DNA of 30,205 nucleotides, from positions 1-30,205 of IMG/VR virus record IMGVR_UViG_3300017746_000085, one strand, 5' to 3'. This DNA comes from a virus. Position numbers and translations under genes: made by a program. Every line of letters starts with the position of its first letter. The first letter of the stretch is position 1. This document shows positions 6,941 to 13,887 of this stretch, piece by piece. Below the pieces are notes generated by a model that saw nothing but the letters and a program-made list of their open reading frames with translations, had not been told where the DNA came from and did no database searches.

Positions 6941-7319
6941 TATAAATCACCCATGGGGAATATCAGATAAGTTTAAAAAACGGTATGGAAAAATATGGTC
7001 TGAAATGGACTTTGAAGTAGCAAAAATTAGTAATTATCATTTTAAACAAGATCCGATGAATACCATAGTAGGAACAATGTTTTTATGTGGACAACATATA
7101 ACAATGAAATATAAACACTTAATATCGTCTGCTAATAGTATACAAGGATATGCACAAGCTGCTTATTTTGAAAAAGCTGAAAAAGATACAAAATTTAAAA
7201 TTGAATTTTCAAATAAGCCATTTATACTTAAAAAACATGAAATTGGACGATTATCTCAAACTTTAGCTGATTCGTTGCATACTATCAATGTAGGATATCA
7301 GATTGGTTCATATTTATAA
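6933..7319 (+). CDS. 128-residue hypothetical protein
   Basis: Starts MNSINHPWGISDKFKKRYGK within the end of the upstream gene. Mixed helical content, with one cysteine (MFLCGQH) and several aromatic residues; no catalytic pattern or membrane segment. AT-ended codons and a clean end before the next short gene support it. No family recognised. Confidence 0.65.
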   Translation: MNSINHPWGISDKFKKRYGKIWSEMDFEVAKISNYHFKQDPMNTIVGTMFLCGQHITMKYKHLISSANSIQGYAQAAYFEKAEKDTKFKIEFSNKPFILKKHEIGRLSQTLADSLHTINVGYQIGSYL

Positions 7320-7330
7320 TAAAGTATTAT

Positions 7331-7489
7331 ATGAAACAATACAAGTATTTTTTTATATCAGATCTCAATAAAGAAGCGATTGGTAAATTTCAAGCCGCTG
7401 ACATACACTCGGCAAGAAAAATAGCTGCAGACAAAAAAAATTTAACAGTAACTAAATTTGTTAAATTATTTAATATAGAAGAAGTATAA
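7331..7489 (+). CDS. 52-residue hypothetical protein
   Basis: Starts MKQYKYFFISDLNKEAIGKF, then SARKIAADKK, and ends FNIEEV. The strand-strand-helix look resembles the DUF4494-like protein at 6148 only loosely (a Y-x-F start followed by A-x-x-I-H-S-A-R-x-I-A-A). Its stop overlaps the next start (TAATG), as with several other pairs in this block. Function unknown. Confidence 0.6.
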   Translation: MKQYKYFFISDLNKEAIGKFQAADIHSARKIAADKKNLTVTKFVKLFNIEEV

Positions 7490-7926
7490 TGATTAATTAT
7501 TCAGACATACATGTAGATCTACATGAATATAGTTATTTTAAAGAACTGTCTGGAGTTGACAAAATTCAATATCTAATTGAAATATATGATCTAGAAATAA
7601 AAAAACAAAATATTGATCCAATTCAGTTAGCTAATGGCTTAAATGAATTTTTTGATCATATTGATGAACCTGAAGAAGAATTAGAATTTGATAGTTATCA
7701 TTTGCAAGGAAAAGAACGAGTAGATGTCATGATTGATACTGACAATATTTTAATTGAATCAAATAGTTTAAAAGCTGTTCGACATATTAAATATAAATGT
7801 ATTGATTCTGGTTATATACTAAAAAGAGATAAAGAAACTGAAAAAGTATTTAAAAAAAATAAAGTAGGTCGATATTTAAGAATATATAATATAATTGGTA
7901 CAGAGAATCATTTATGTTATAGTTGA
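7489..7926 (+). CDS. 145-residue acidic hypothetical protein
   Basis: The first half is acidic and helical (KIQYLIEIYDLEIKKQ, EFFDHIDEPEEELEF); the second half is basic and beta-rich (AVRHIKYKCIDSGYIL, GRYLRIYNIIG). No family recognised. It is the last gene before an intrinsic terminator whose stem begins in its stop codon, so it probably closes the 5959-7926 transcription unit. Confidence 0.65.
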   Translation: MINYSDIHVDLHEYSYFKELSGVDKIQYLIEIYDLEIKKQNIDPIQLANGLNEFFDHIDEPEEELEFDSYHLQGKERVDVMIDTDNILIESNSLKAVRHIKYKCIDSGYILKRDKETEKVFKKNKVGRYLRIYNIIGTENHLCYS

Positions 7927-7948
7927 GATACGGTAGGTCTCAATTTTT
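7923..7948 (+). terminator. Intrinsic terminator
   Basis: Stem TTGAGA (7923-7928) and TCTCAA (7938-7943), nine-base loop, then TTTTT (7944-7948). It overlaps the stop codon of the 7489 gene and separates the small-gene operon from the hsp20 gene. Confidence 0.6.
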
Positions 7949-7993
7949 AGTAATAAATAAACAAACGGTTAGCTAAATGCAACCAATAAACAC

Positions 7994-7999
7994 AGGAGG
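7994..7999 (+). promoter_or_regulatory. Strong Shine-Dalgarno (AGGAGG) of hsp20
   Basis: AGGAGG six bases before the ATG at 8006, the best match to the anti-Shine-Dalgarno in the window, where most genes have weak or no such site. This predicts high translation of the Hsp20 protein. Confidence 0.7.
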
Positions 8000-8005
8000 T
8001 TTAAA

Positions 8006-8419
8006 ATGACAAATTTTAAAGAAACATTTCTATTCAACGATTTTGATTTAGTTTGGAAAAACTTATTCGATCAAAAATCATCCTATTTACCAGTAAGAAC
8101 AAATAAAATTAATTATCCAGTTGATATTTACAAAACGGATAATGGAATACAGTTTGAAATTGCTGCAGTAGGAAAAGACAAATCAGACATTGAAATAATA
8201 ACGGAAGGCGAAACTTTAAGAATAAAATATCAAAAAGACGTTGAAGAACAACGAGACTTTATTCATAAAGGAATAGCAAACCGGAACTTTGATTTTGCTT
8301 GGAAAATATCTAAGGAATTAGATTTATCTAAAGCAGAAGCTATCATGGAGAAAGGATTACTATTAATTAGTATTCCATATACAAAAGACAGAGCACCAAA
8401 ACAAATAGTTATAAAATAA
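8006..8419 (+). CDS. hsp20: Small heat-shock protein, Hsp20/alpha-crystallin family
   Basis: 137 residues. Short N-terminal region (LFNDFDLVWKNLF) followed by an alpha-crystallin domain from about residue 33: PVDIYKTDNGIQFEIAAVG, then the IRNFDFAWKI-like region (RNFDFAWKISKELDLSKAE) and the hallmark A-x-x-x-x-G-L-L-x-x-x-x-P (AIMEKGLLLISIP). The C-terminus has an I-x-I motif (IVIK) used for oligomer contacts. Such proteins are ATP-independent holdases that keep unfolded proteins soluble. Similar genes are known in marine T4-like phages, where they may protect virion assembly. It follows a terminator, so it must have its own promoter, which I could not define in 7949-7993. Confidence 0.92.
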   Translation: MTNFKETFLFNDFDLVWKNLFDQKSSYLPVRTNKINYPVDIYKTDNGIQFEIAAVGKDKSDIEIITEGETLRIKYQKDVEEQRDFIHKGIANRNFDFAWKISKELDLSKAEAIMEKGLLLISIPYTKDRAPKQIVIK

Positions 8420-8425
8420 GTTATA

Positions 8426-8629
8426 ATGAGACCTACCCCCTCAATGTATATTTTACCAACCGTAGAATATCAAAATAAACGTTTTAATATTAAAAGATTA
8501 GTTCGTGAAGATCCAAATGAAAATATAGAATATTGGAAAAATGTAATAGATCATGATGTAGTTTTAAGAAAAGATAACTACTTATGGTTTTTAACTGAAA
8601 TTTTGGACGTTGAAATTATTGAAGAATGA
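8426..8629 (+). CDS. 67-residue hypothetical protein
   Basis: Starts six bases after hsp20 stops. MRPTPSMYILPTVEYQNKRF, then IEYWKNVIDHDVVLRK, then LWFLTEILDVEIIEE. It looks like a small alpha-beta protein with a helical, acidic end. It overlaps the next gene by four bases (ATGA). No family recognised. Confidence 0.65.
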   Translation: MRPTPSMYILPTVEYQNKRFNIKRLVREDPNENIEYWKNVIDHDVVLRKDNYLWFLTEILDVEIIEE

Positions 8630-9126
8630 AAAAACAAAAACTTCCAAAATATATACAAGAAAAATTTAAAAAAGCCCAATTTAAAGTAGGAGATAAAGTT
8701 AAATACGAATTCCTAGGAGATGATGGTTGGGGAATAATAACTAAAATACAAAAATTCAATGAAACAGTTAGCTATATGGTTAAGACAAGGAATTATTCAT
8801 ATCCTTGCGGCCTTCAAATTAAAGAATTCAGTAGTTACTACGCCGGAAGTATCGACTACGAAGCCTCAAAAAATCAAAGAAATGATGAATCATCCAGACG
8901 TACAAAGAATACGAAACGAAATGATAGTGAAGCAAGGAAACGAATTTCTAGATCTAGTAGCAATACAATATCAAATACAAAAATTAGACACAGGTCAAAG
9001 AATGATTCTAGGAATGGCAATGGAGACAACAGCAAAACAGATGAAACAAGCACAGCAACAATTAAAAACATTGAATTAGAAGATGCTATATCTAAGCAAC
9101 AAAGCTTTTTAAGAAAATTTACTTAA
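8626..9126 (+). CDS. KOW/SH3-like protein overlapping a second frame
   Basis: 166 codons. The first 65 residues are convincing: FKVGDKVKYEFLGDDGWGII and YPCGLQIKEF read as a small KOW/SH3-type barrel. From about base 8825 the codons become C-ended and the protein turns into a Lys/Arg/Ser/Asn-rich stretch, the usual look of a wrong frame, while the +1 frame (8759-9079) reads like a normal protein. The last 18 codons (ELEDAISKQQSFLRKF) look natural again. So this may be a gene with a real nested overlap, or the N-terminal part of a protein joined to the other frame by a +1 shift near 8815-8830. Confidence 0.5.
   Translation: MKKQKLPKYIQEKFKKAQFKVGDKVKYEFLGDDGWGIITKIQKFNETVSYMVKTRNYSYPCGLQIKEFSSYYAGSIDYEASKNQRNDESSRRTKNTKRNDSEARKRISRSSSNTISNTKIRHRSKNDSRNGNGDNSKTDETSTATIKNIELEDAISKQQSFLRKFT
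8759..9079 (+). CDS. Nested or frameshifted helical protein
   Basis: 106 codons from the first ATG; in-frame ATGs near 8879-8882 are alternative starts. The part from about residue 35, with HPDVQRIRNEMIVKQGNEFL, LVAIQYQIQKLDTGQRMI and TTAKQMKQAQQQL, is a believable long helical protein, while its first 20-25 residues are less so. It lies entirely within the 8626 gene in the +1 frame. It is either an independent nested gene or the C-terminal half of the 8626 product read after a +1 shift. At three places where an A- or T-ending codon would create a stop in the other frame (one Ile, two Asn codons) a C-ending codon is used. Confidence 0.5.
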   Translation: MKQLAIWLRQGIIHILAAFKLKNSVVTTPEVSTTKPQKIKEMMNHPDVQRIRNEMIVKQGNEFLDLVAIQYQIQKLDTGQRMILGMAMETTAKQMKQAQQQLKTLN

Positions 9127-9129
9127 ATA

Positions 9130-9159
9130 TTCGGATTTTATTAATATTTTTATTATAAT
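9130..9159 (+). promoter_or_regulatory. Weak sigma70-like promoter
   Basis: TTCGGA (9130-9135), 18-base spacer, TATAAT (9154-9159). It lies in the 97-base gap between the overlapping genes and the 9224 gene, together with a late-type element at 9189. The -35 match is poor. Confidence 0.3.
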
Positions 9160-9188
9160 AGACTTATAAGTGCTGTTATTTACGTTAA

Positions 9189-9198
9189 CAATATTTAT
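9189..9198 (+). promoter_or_regulatory. Late-promoter-like element (CAATATTTAT)
   Basis: CAATATTTAT followed by ATAAATA, 25 bases before the ATG at 9224. This is the longest spacing to a start codon among the smaller late genes, leaving room for a normal leader with GAAAG upstream of the start. Confidence 0.5.
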
Positions 9199-9223
9199 AT
9201 AAATAAAAAAGAAAGAACATGTT

Positions 9224-9403
9224 ATGAGCAATTTAAAATATAAAGAAAAAATTACAGACGACCTTACAGATGCGTATGAAATTATCAAATCTGTAGGAAG
9301 AGGAATTGAAACTGGTAAAATTGATATTCATTCAGCAATGATTAATTTATCAGAATCTTTAAGAAAATTAGATTCGGCTAAGGCCTTTATAGACCGTGAA
9401 TGA
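9224..9403 (+). CDS. 59-residue helical hypothetical protein
   Basis: Starts MSNLKYKEKITDDLTDAYEI and ends LDSAKAFIDRE; two amphipathic helices with no cysteines or special motif. Its stop overlaps the ATG of the membrane protein gene (ATGA), so the two are probably made together. Function unknown. Confidence 0.65.
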   Translation: MSNLKYKEKITDDLTDAYEIIKSVGRGIETGKIDIHSAMINLSESLRKLDSAKAFIDRE

Positions 9404-10473
9404 AACGATCATTTCCATATGTTGTATTAATATCATCACTAACATTAGCAGTAAGTGCTGCATATTATAGTGTATTTGGAATAAGTAAGTTATTTTCAGC
9501 TCAAGCTATAGCAGTTGCTATAATGGCCGGCGCATTAGAAGCAGCTAAACTAATAACTGCGACTTATTTACATCGATATTGGAAGTATCTTAATTTATTA
9601 TTTAAAACATATTTAACTAGTGCTGTTGTAATTTTAATGTTTATAACATCATTAGGCATATATGGATTTTTAACTTCTGCATATCAAACTACTGCGAACG
9701 ATTTATTTATAATGGATAAACAAATAGCTGTAATTGAAATGAAAAAACAAAGATTTCAAGATCAGTTAAATGGTTATACAAATGAAAAAGTTATGTTAGC
9801 TAATTCTATATCAGAATTAACTAAAGGGTTATCTAATAATAAAATACAATATCGAGATAAAGAAACAAATCAAATTATTACAACTACTTCATCTTCTACA
9901 CGAAGAGTTTTAACTGCTCAATTAAATGATATGAAAAAAGATCGTAATATGGTTTCAATAAAGATTGAAAAATTAACAGACTCAATTACGTCATATGATT
10001 TAAATATATTAGATATTGAATCAAATTCAACAGTTACTGCAGAAATTGGTCCTTTAAAATATGTTTCTGAATTAGTAGAAAAACCAATGAATCAAGTAGT
10101 AAATTGGTTTATATTAATATTCATATTTGTATTTGATCCATTAGCAATAGTATTATTAATTGCTGCAAATAAAGCGTTTGATATAAAGTCATTAACAACT
10201 AAGAAAAATATATATGGAGAAACTGTTAATAAAGACACATTTAGACCACCACATCCATCAGATGCAGCAGAAATAGATGACGAAAAAGATTTAATGTTTA
10301 AGGATGCTATAGCATCTCCTTTATCTGATACTGAAGATTTTCTTGAACAGGATACTGAAGCAAGAATGAATATAATTGGTCAAAATGGAAATGATGGATT
10401 ACATTATGATGAAAATGATGAAGATGATATTCCCCCATTAAGACAAGGTCCTACGGGTCAAGTAATAACATAA
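9400..10473 (+). CDS. Four-TM membrane protein with periplasmic or cytoplasmic coiled coil
   Basis: 357 residues. Hydrophobic helices at about 5-28, 33-57, 71-91 and 233-256. Between the third and fourth lies a long helical, coiled-coil-like section (about 100-225). The tail after residue 260 is acidic and Pro-rich (HPSDAAEIDDEKDL, DENDEDDIPP). The first three helices carry conserved-looking small and charged residues (AGALEAAKLITATYL, SLGIYGFLTSAY). I believe similar proteins occur in marine T4-like phages, without known function. Its large size and coil argue against a simple holin. A role in the host inner membrane, such as exclusion or a membrane-anchored assembly platform, is possible. 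Confidence 0.75.
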   Translation: MKRSFPYVVLISSLTLAVSAAYYSVFGISKLFSAQAIAVAIMAGALEAAKLITATYLHRYWKYLNLLFKTYLTSAVVILMFITSLGIYGFLTSAYQTTANDLFIMDKQIAVIEMKKQRFQDQLNGYTNEKVMLANSISELTKGLSNNKIQYRDKETNQIITTTSSSTRRVLTAQLNDMKKDRNMVSIKIEKLTDSITSYDLNILDIESNSTVTAEIGPLKYVSELVEKPMNQVVNWFILIFIFVFDPLAIVLLIAANKAFDIKSLTTKKNIYGETVNKDTFRPPHPSDAAEIDDEKDLMFKDAIASPLSDTEDFLEQDTEARMNIIGQNGNDGLHYDENDEDDIPPLRQGPTGQVIT

Positions 10474-10484
10474 AATAAAAATCA

Positions 10485-10643
10485 ATGAAAAAAATAATTC
10501 AAAAAAGTAAAACAACAAAGAAATTACAATGTAGATGCGAAAATTGTACTAATATAGTAGAAGTTGCTTCAACATCATTATCTGTTATATGCTCATTGTG
10601 CACATTTAAAATGGCAGAAGGTATATTGGAATATTCCAAATAA
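10485..10643 (+). CDS. 52-residue zinc-ribbon miniprotein
   Basis: Starts MKKIIQKSKTTKKLQCRCEN. Two cysteine pairs, C-x-C-x-x-C (CRCENC) and CSLC, separated by about 15 residues, fit a small zinc ribbon. Basic N-terminus and mixed C-terminus ending EGILEYSK. It is the second zinc-ribbon miniprotein in the window (see 984). Its last codons contain a perfect 14-base palindrome that coincides with a -35 box. Confidence 0.6.
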   Translation: MKKIIQKSKTTKKLQCRCENCTNIVEVASTSLSVICSLCTFKMAEGILEYSK

Positions 10644-10654
10644 TTTATTATAAT
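10626..10654 (+). promoter_or_regulatory. Sigma70-like promoter with palindrome over the -35 box
   Basis: TTGGAA (10626-10631), 17-base spacer, TATAAT (10649-10654), the best promoter match in the window. The -35 box is the left half of the perfect palindrome TTGGAATATTCCAA (10626-10639), which could be an operator. Transcription would begin near 10661, six bases before the HD-domain gene. Confidence 0.5.
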
Positions 10655-10666
10655 ATAAATAAAAAT

Positions 10667-11449
10667 ATGTTAGAAGCAGAAAAAATCAAATCCAACTGGG
10701 ACGAGTATAGAAATAGAGTTAATACTTTATTTCCAGAAAGAGCAGACAAATTAAATAAATTATATGATGAATATGAAGACAGAATTGTAATGATGCCTGC
10801 TTCGTCAGTAGCACATTATCATAATGCATTTGCAGGCGGATATATAGATCACGTTCTTAGAGTAATGGATTGTGTAGAAAAACTATATAACTCATGGGAA
10901 AGTATGGGATCGGATATGTCTGGTTATGAATATAATGAAATGATGTTTGCTGCTATGCATCATGATTTAGGGAAATGTGGATTTCCAGGAAGCGGAAGAG
11001 AAGTATACCAAGTTGAAACATCAGATTGGCATAGAAAAAATATGGGAAGGATGTATAAACATAATGAAAATATTCCTTTTAGTATGGTACCAGATCTTTC
11101 AATATATTTACTTCAAAAATATCAAATTCAAATGTCGTGGAATGAATTTCAAGCTATTAGAATACATGATGGAATATATGATGATGCTAATAAACCATAT
11201 TTTATTGCAAGATCAGCACAAGCTAAATTAAAAACTAATTTGCCATTATTATTACATCACGCAGATCATATGGCTTCTCAAATAGAATATGAAAGATGGA
11301 GAAGTTTTAAAAATAATTCTCCAAAGCCTGTTTCACCAAAAGCAAAAGCTACTAAAAAAAGTGCTTTAAAGAACTTAGCAGAACAGAATCCTGAAATTGA
11401 TAAATCTATTGTAGATATTTTTAGTGATTTTAAAGAAGATAAAAATTAA
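10667..11449 (+). CDS. HD-domain phosphohydrolase
   Basis: 260 residues. HD-superfamily signature: H62 (GGYIDHVLRV), H99-D100 (MHHDLGK), H167-D168 (RIHDGIYDD) and D200 (LLHHADHMAS). These are metal ligands of HD phosphohydrolases, which cleave phosphate esters in nucleotides, nucleic acid ends or cyclic dinucleotides. The N-terminal HNAFAGGYIDH section is reminiscent of YhaM-type HD proteins; no nucleic-acid-binding OB domain is attached here. The C-terminal 45 residues are basic then acidic and probably disordered. Substrate unknown. Candidates are nucleotides or a host signal nucleotide, the latter being an attractive counter-defence role but unsupported. Followed two bases later by the next gene. 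Confidence 0.85.
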   Translation: MLEAEKIKSNWDEYRNRVNTLFPERADKLNKLYDEYEDRIVMMPASSVAHYHNAFAGGYIDHVLRVMDCVEKLYNSWESMGSDMSGYEYNEMMFAAMHHDLGKCGFPGSGREVYQVETSDWHRKNMGRMYKHNENIPFSMVPDLSIYLLQKYQIQMSWNEFQAIRIHDGIYDDANKPYFIARSAQAKLKTNLPLLLHHADHMASQIEYERWRSFKNNSPKPVSPKAKATKKSALKNLAEQNPEIDKSIVDIFSDFKEDKN

Positions 11450-11451
11450 TT

Positions 11452-11754
11452 ATGAATTCATTGTTAATATTGTGTATTGTATTATTGTCAGGTACTGTAG
11501 CATATTTTATATATAGAGCATATGTTTTAGCTGGTGTATTTTCTGATTTAGAAGAGTATACAAAAGAATTAGAAGATATGACTCAATATATGTATACACA
11601 AATAAATGAATCATTTAAGTCAATGAAAGAAATAGATCGATTAGGAGCTTTTGAAAAAGACGATGAAGCTGGTACAACGTTTGCAATGTTAAAAGACGTT
11701 ATTGATAATTTAGAAGAAGAATTTAATGGGAAGAAAAAAGAAAAAGTCAAATAG
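11452..11754 (+). CDS. 100-residue single-pass membrane protein
   Basis: A hydrophobic helix at about residues 3-26 (LLILCIVLLSGTVAYFIY) is followed by an acidic, helical domain (LEEYTKELEDMTQYMYTQ) that could form a coiled coil. The N-terminus is short, so the rest could lie on either side of the membrane. It follows the HD gene by two bases and overlaps the late sigma gene by 29 bases. Function unknown; spanin or lysis roles are not indicated. Confidence 0.7.
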   Translation: MNSLLILCIVLLSGTVAYFIYRAYVLAGVFSDLEEYTKELEDMTQYMYTQINESFKSMKEIDRLGAFEKDDEAGTTFAMLKDVIDNLEEEFNGKKKEKVK

Positions 11755-12427
11755 ATATTGGACTAAAATTACAGAAGGATCTATATCAGCATATAATAGA
11801 TCAGCTGAACATCGGGTATTAAAAGAAAAAATATATAGACGATTTATATTTCCTGCTTTTATGAAATTATCAGAAAATCTTATTAATAAGATGAAGTGTG
11901 AATATATTGATTCATCTTTCAAAGACTTACAAACTGATTTAGTTACATATTTAACTATTAGATTAGATAAGTTTAATCCAGATGCAGGAAGAGCATATTC
12001 ATATTATACCCGGACATCATTTAATTACTTAATTGCTGAAAATCAAAAAGGATATGCAAAACTAAAAAAAGAATCAGAACCAATAAATATTGATGAACAA
12101 CGAAATGTTATGACTGAAATGCATAACACCGAAATGGCAGAAACATTAAAATATTTTATGGATGCATATGTTGAGTATTGTTATAATAATATAAATTTTA
12201 TATTTACAAGTCAGACTGATATACATGTTGCTGATTCTATATTACATATCTTTGAAGAACGTGAAAATATTGAGCAATTTAATAAAAAAGCTTTATATGT
12301 ATTTATACGAGAGCGTACCGGATTAGAAACAAATAATATTACAAAGGTAATAAAAGTTTTAAAACAAATATATTCAACAAAGTTTTTAGAATATGAACAA
12401 ACTGAGTTCGTGAATTTACCCTTCTAA
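11726..12427 (+). CDS. gp55: gp55-like late RNA polymerase sigma factor
   Basis: 233 residues. Basic start GRKKKKSNRYWTKITEGSI, then two sections typical of T4 gp55-type sigma factors: IFPAFMKLSENLINKMKCEY (residues 41-60) and DLVTYLTIRLDKFNPDAGRA (71-90) continuing YSYYTRTSFNYLIAENQKGY, which is the sigma region 2-like core-binding and -10-binding part. In T4, gp55 directs host RNA polymerase to late promoters that have only a -10-like element (TATAAATA). Here the repeated TAATATTTAT elements ahead of virion genes are the likely target. It is longer than T4 gp55 (185 residues), with a helical C-terminal extension. The start lies inside the previous gene. Confidence 0.8.
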   Translation: MGRKKKKSNRYWTKITEGSISAYNRSAEHRVLKEKIYRRFIFPAFMKLSENLINKMKCEYIDSSFKDLQTDLVTYLTIRLDKFNPDAGRAYSYYTRTSFNYLIAENQKGYAKLKKESEPINIDEQRNVMTEMHNTEMAETLKYFMDAYVEYCYNNINFIFTSQTDIHVADSILHIFEERENIEQFNKKALYVFIRERTGLETNNITKVIKVLKQIYSTKFLEYEQTEFVNLPF

Positions 12428-12434
12428 TATTTAT
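12425..12434 (+). promoter_or_regulatory. Late-promoter-like element (TAATATTTAT)
   Basis: TAATATTTAT beginning in the stop codon of the late sigma gene, 19 bases before the ATG at 12454, with AGGAG between. It opens the long baseplate block. Confidence 0.6.
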
Positions 12435-12453
12435 ATTAAAAGGAGTCCATATT

Positions 12454-12888
12454 ATGGATGTTAATGATCATTTATTTAAAGATAAAAGTTTTTCTGATTT
12501 AATGTCAGATGTATATCACAATTCTAAAAAGAAAGATAGACAAATTAATCAACTAATATCTCAATTACAACCATTAATTCGTACAGCATCTGATGCTACT
12601 ATTATAGTACCATTAATTAAAGAATATCTAGATGTTGCTGTTAAAAATGATGATCATTTAGTAAAGTTGACCGCAATTGTACAGCGATATATATCAACAC
12701 AACAAACTATAACTGGAGAAAATTCTTTATTAAGTGAAGATGAAAAGACTCAATTATTAAAAATTGCTGAAGATGAGTTTGAAGAAGAATTAACAGATGA
12801 AATTGATAAAATTCAAAATGAAGATAAAGAATTACAAGAAAAAATTAACAATGTAAAAGAGTCATTGGAGAAAAACAATGATAGTTAA
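12454..12888 (+). CDS. 144-residue acidic helical protein heading the baseplate block
   Basis: Starts MDVNDHLFKDKSFSDLMSDV. Helical throughout; the last 50 residues are strongly acidic and coiled-coil-like (EDEFEEELTDEIDKIQNEDK). AGGAG lies 10 bases before the ATG. No named T4 homologue recognised. The position directly before the spike gene, and the 11-base overlap with it, suggest an assembly or structural role. Confidence 0.7.
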   Translation: MDVNDHLFKDKSFSDLMSDVYHNSKKKDRQINQLISQLQPLIRTASDATIIVPLIKEYLDVAVKNDDHLVKLTAIVQRYISTQQTITGENSLLSEDEKTQLLKIAEDEFEEELTDEIDKIQNEDKELQEKINNVKESLEKNNDS

Positions 12889-13873
12889 TTTTTTATTAGC
12901 AGAAGTAATAGAAAATACAGTAACTGACACTTATAAGTATGATTCGGATGAAGTTAATAATGTATCTACTATATTAGTTCGAACATATGACGAAGATAAA
13001 GTTCAAGAATTAATTTGTAAGCCGGCAAATGCTAGAAATAATGAAATACCTTTAGTAGGAGAACATGTATTAATATTTCAAGGAACAAATGAATTCAGCA
13101 CTGCAGATAAATTTCGAAGACAATGGTATTATTTTCCAGCATATAATGTACAATCGGATATAAATAATAATGCATTACCTGGTATTGCAGAAATTCAAAC
13201 TTCAAATGTTAATGCAACTGGCACTCAAAATGATTTAGGAAAATCCTTTAAAGAAAAGTCAATATCTAAACTACAATATTTTGAAGGGGATTCGATTCTA
13301 GAAGGACGATTTGGTAATAGCATTAGATTAGGAAGTACTGTTAATAACGGACATTATACATTAAAACCTACCTGGTCTAGTACTATAGACGGAGATCCTA
13401 TAATAATAATATCTAATAAACATTTAGATAAAGATAATAAAGAATTTACTATAGAATCATTTAAAAATGACTCATCTGCATTTTATTTAACATCTATGCA
13501 ACAGTTAACTGATTTAAAATTACATCAATCACCTACTAAATCTGAAAATGTTTCTAAATTTAAAGGCTCACAATTAGTTGGAGATGCAAATAGAATAATT
13601 TTACGAGCTAAAACCGATTCTATTATCCTAGATAGTCCTAATAGAATAACATTAGGAGCTCCTGAAATACGTATTGGTAAAGAAAATGCTGAACATCCGT
13701 TGGTAAAAGGAGATATTTTACGAATGATACTAAATGATTTAGTTGCAGTACTTAATGCAGGGGTTATAGGCCCTGCAGGAATGGTTTCGGTTCCATTACA
13801 ACAAGGTAAATTAATAAGCTTATTAAACAAAATTGGCAAGTTAAATAGTGTAAATCACTATTTTGATAAATAA
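12878..13873 (+). CDS. Putative baseplate spike/hub protein (gp5-like, no lysozyme)
   Basis: 331 residues. The first 110 include EIPLVGEHVLIFQGT and RRQWYYFPAYNVQSDINN, a layout typical of the OB-fold of T4 gp5/VgrG-type spikes. Then EGRFGNSIRLGS and GDPIIIISN, also typical. The final 100 residues have short strand repeats (RIILRAKTDSIILDSPNRI, APEIRIGKENAEHPLVKGD), as in the beta-helix of spike proteins. T4 gp5 has a lysozyme domain between these parts; none is seen here. GGAG lies 8 bases before the start. The spike pierces the outer membrane during injection. The assignment is by pattern, not alignment. Confidence 0.65.
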   Translation: MIVNFLLAEVIENTVTDTYKYDSDEVNNVSTILVRTYDEDKVQELICKPANARNNEIPLVGEHVLIFQGTNEFSTADKFRRQWYYFPAYNVQSDINNNALPGIAEIQTSNVNATGTQNDLGKSFKEKSISKLQYFEGDSILEGRFGNSIRLGSTVNNGHYTLKPTWSSTIDGDPIIIISNKHLDKDNKEFTIESFKNDSSAFYLTSMQQLTDLKLHQSPTKSENVSKFKGSQLVGDANRIILRAKTDSIILDSPNRITLGAPEIRIGKENAEHPLVKGDILRMILNDLVAVLNAGVIGPAGMVSVPLQQGKLISLLNKIGKLNSVNHYFDK

Positions 13874-13887
13874 GAAAGAAGAAAGTT

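Noticed and set aside
7949-7993. Promoter for hsp20
   Set aside because: A promoter is expected after the terminator, but no convincing box pair could be defined in this AT-rich stretch.
9124-9153. AT-only inverted repeat (AAATATT and AATATTT) after the overlapping genes
   Set aside because: Seven A-T pairs with an 11-base loop and only a short T-run; expected often by chance at this base composition.
10977-11231. 84-codon + strand frame inside the HD-domain gene
   Set aside because: Overlaps a gene with clear HD motifs; its Ile/Lys/Met-rich product looks like an out-of-frame reading.
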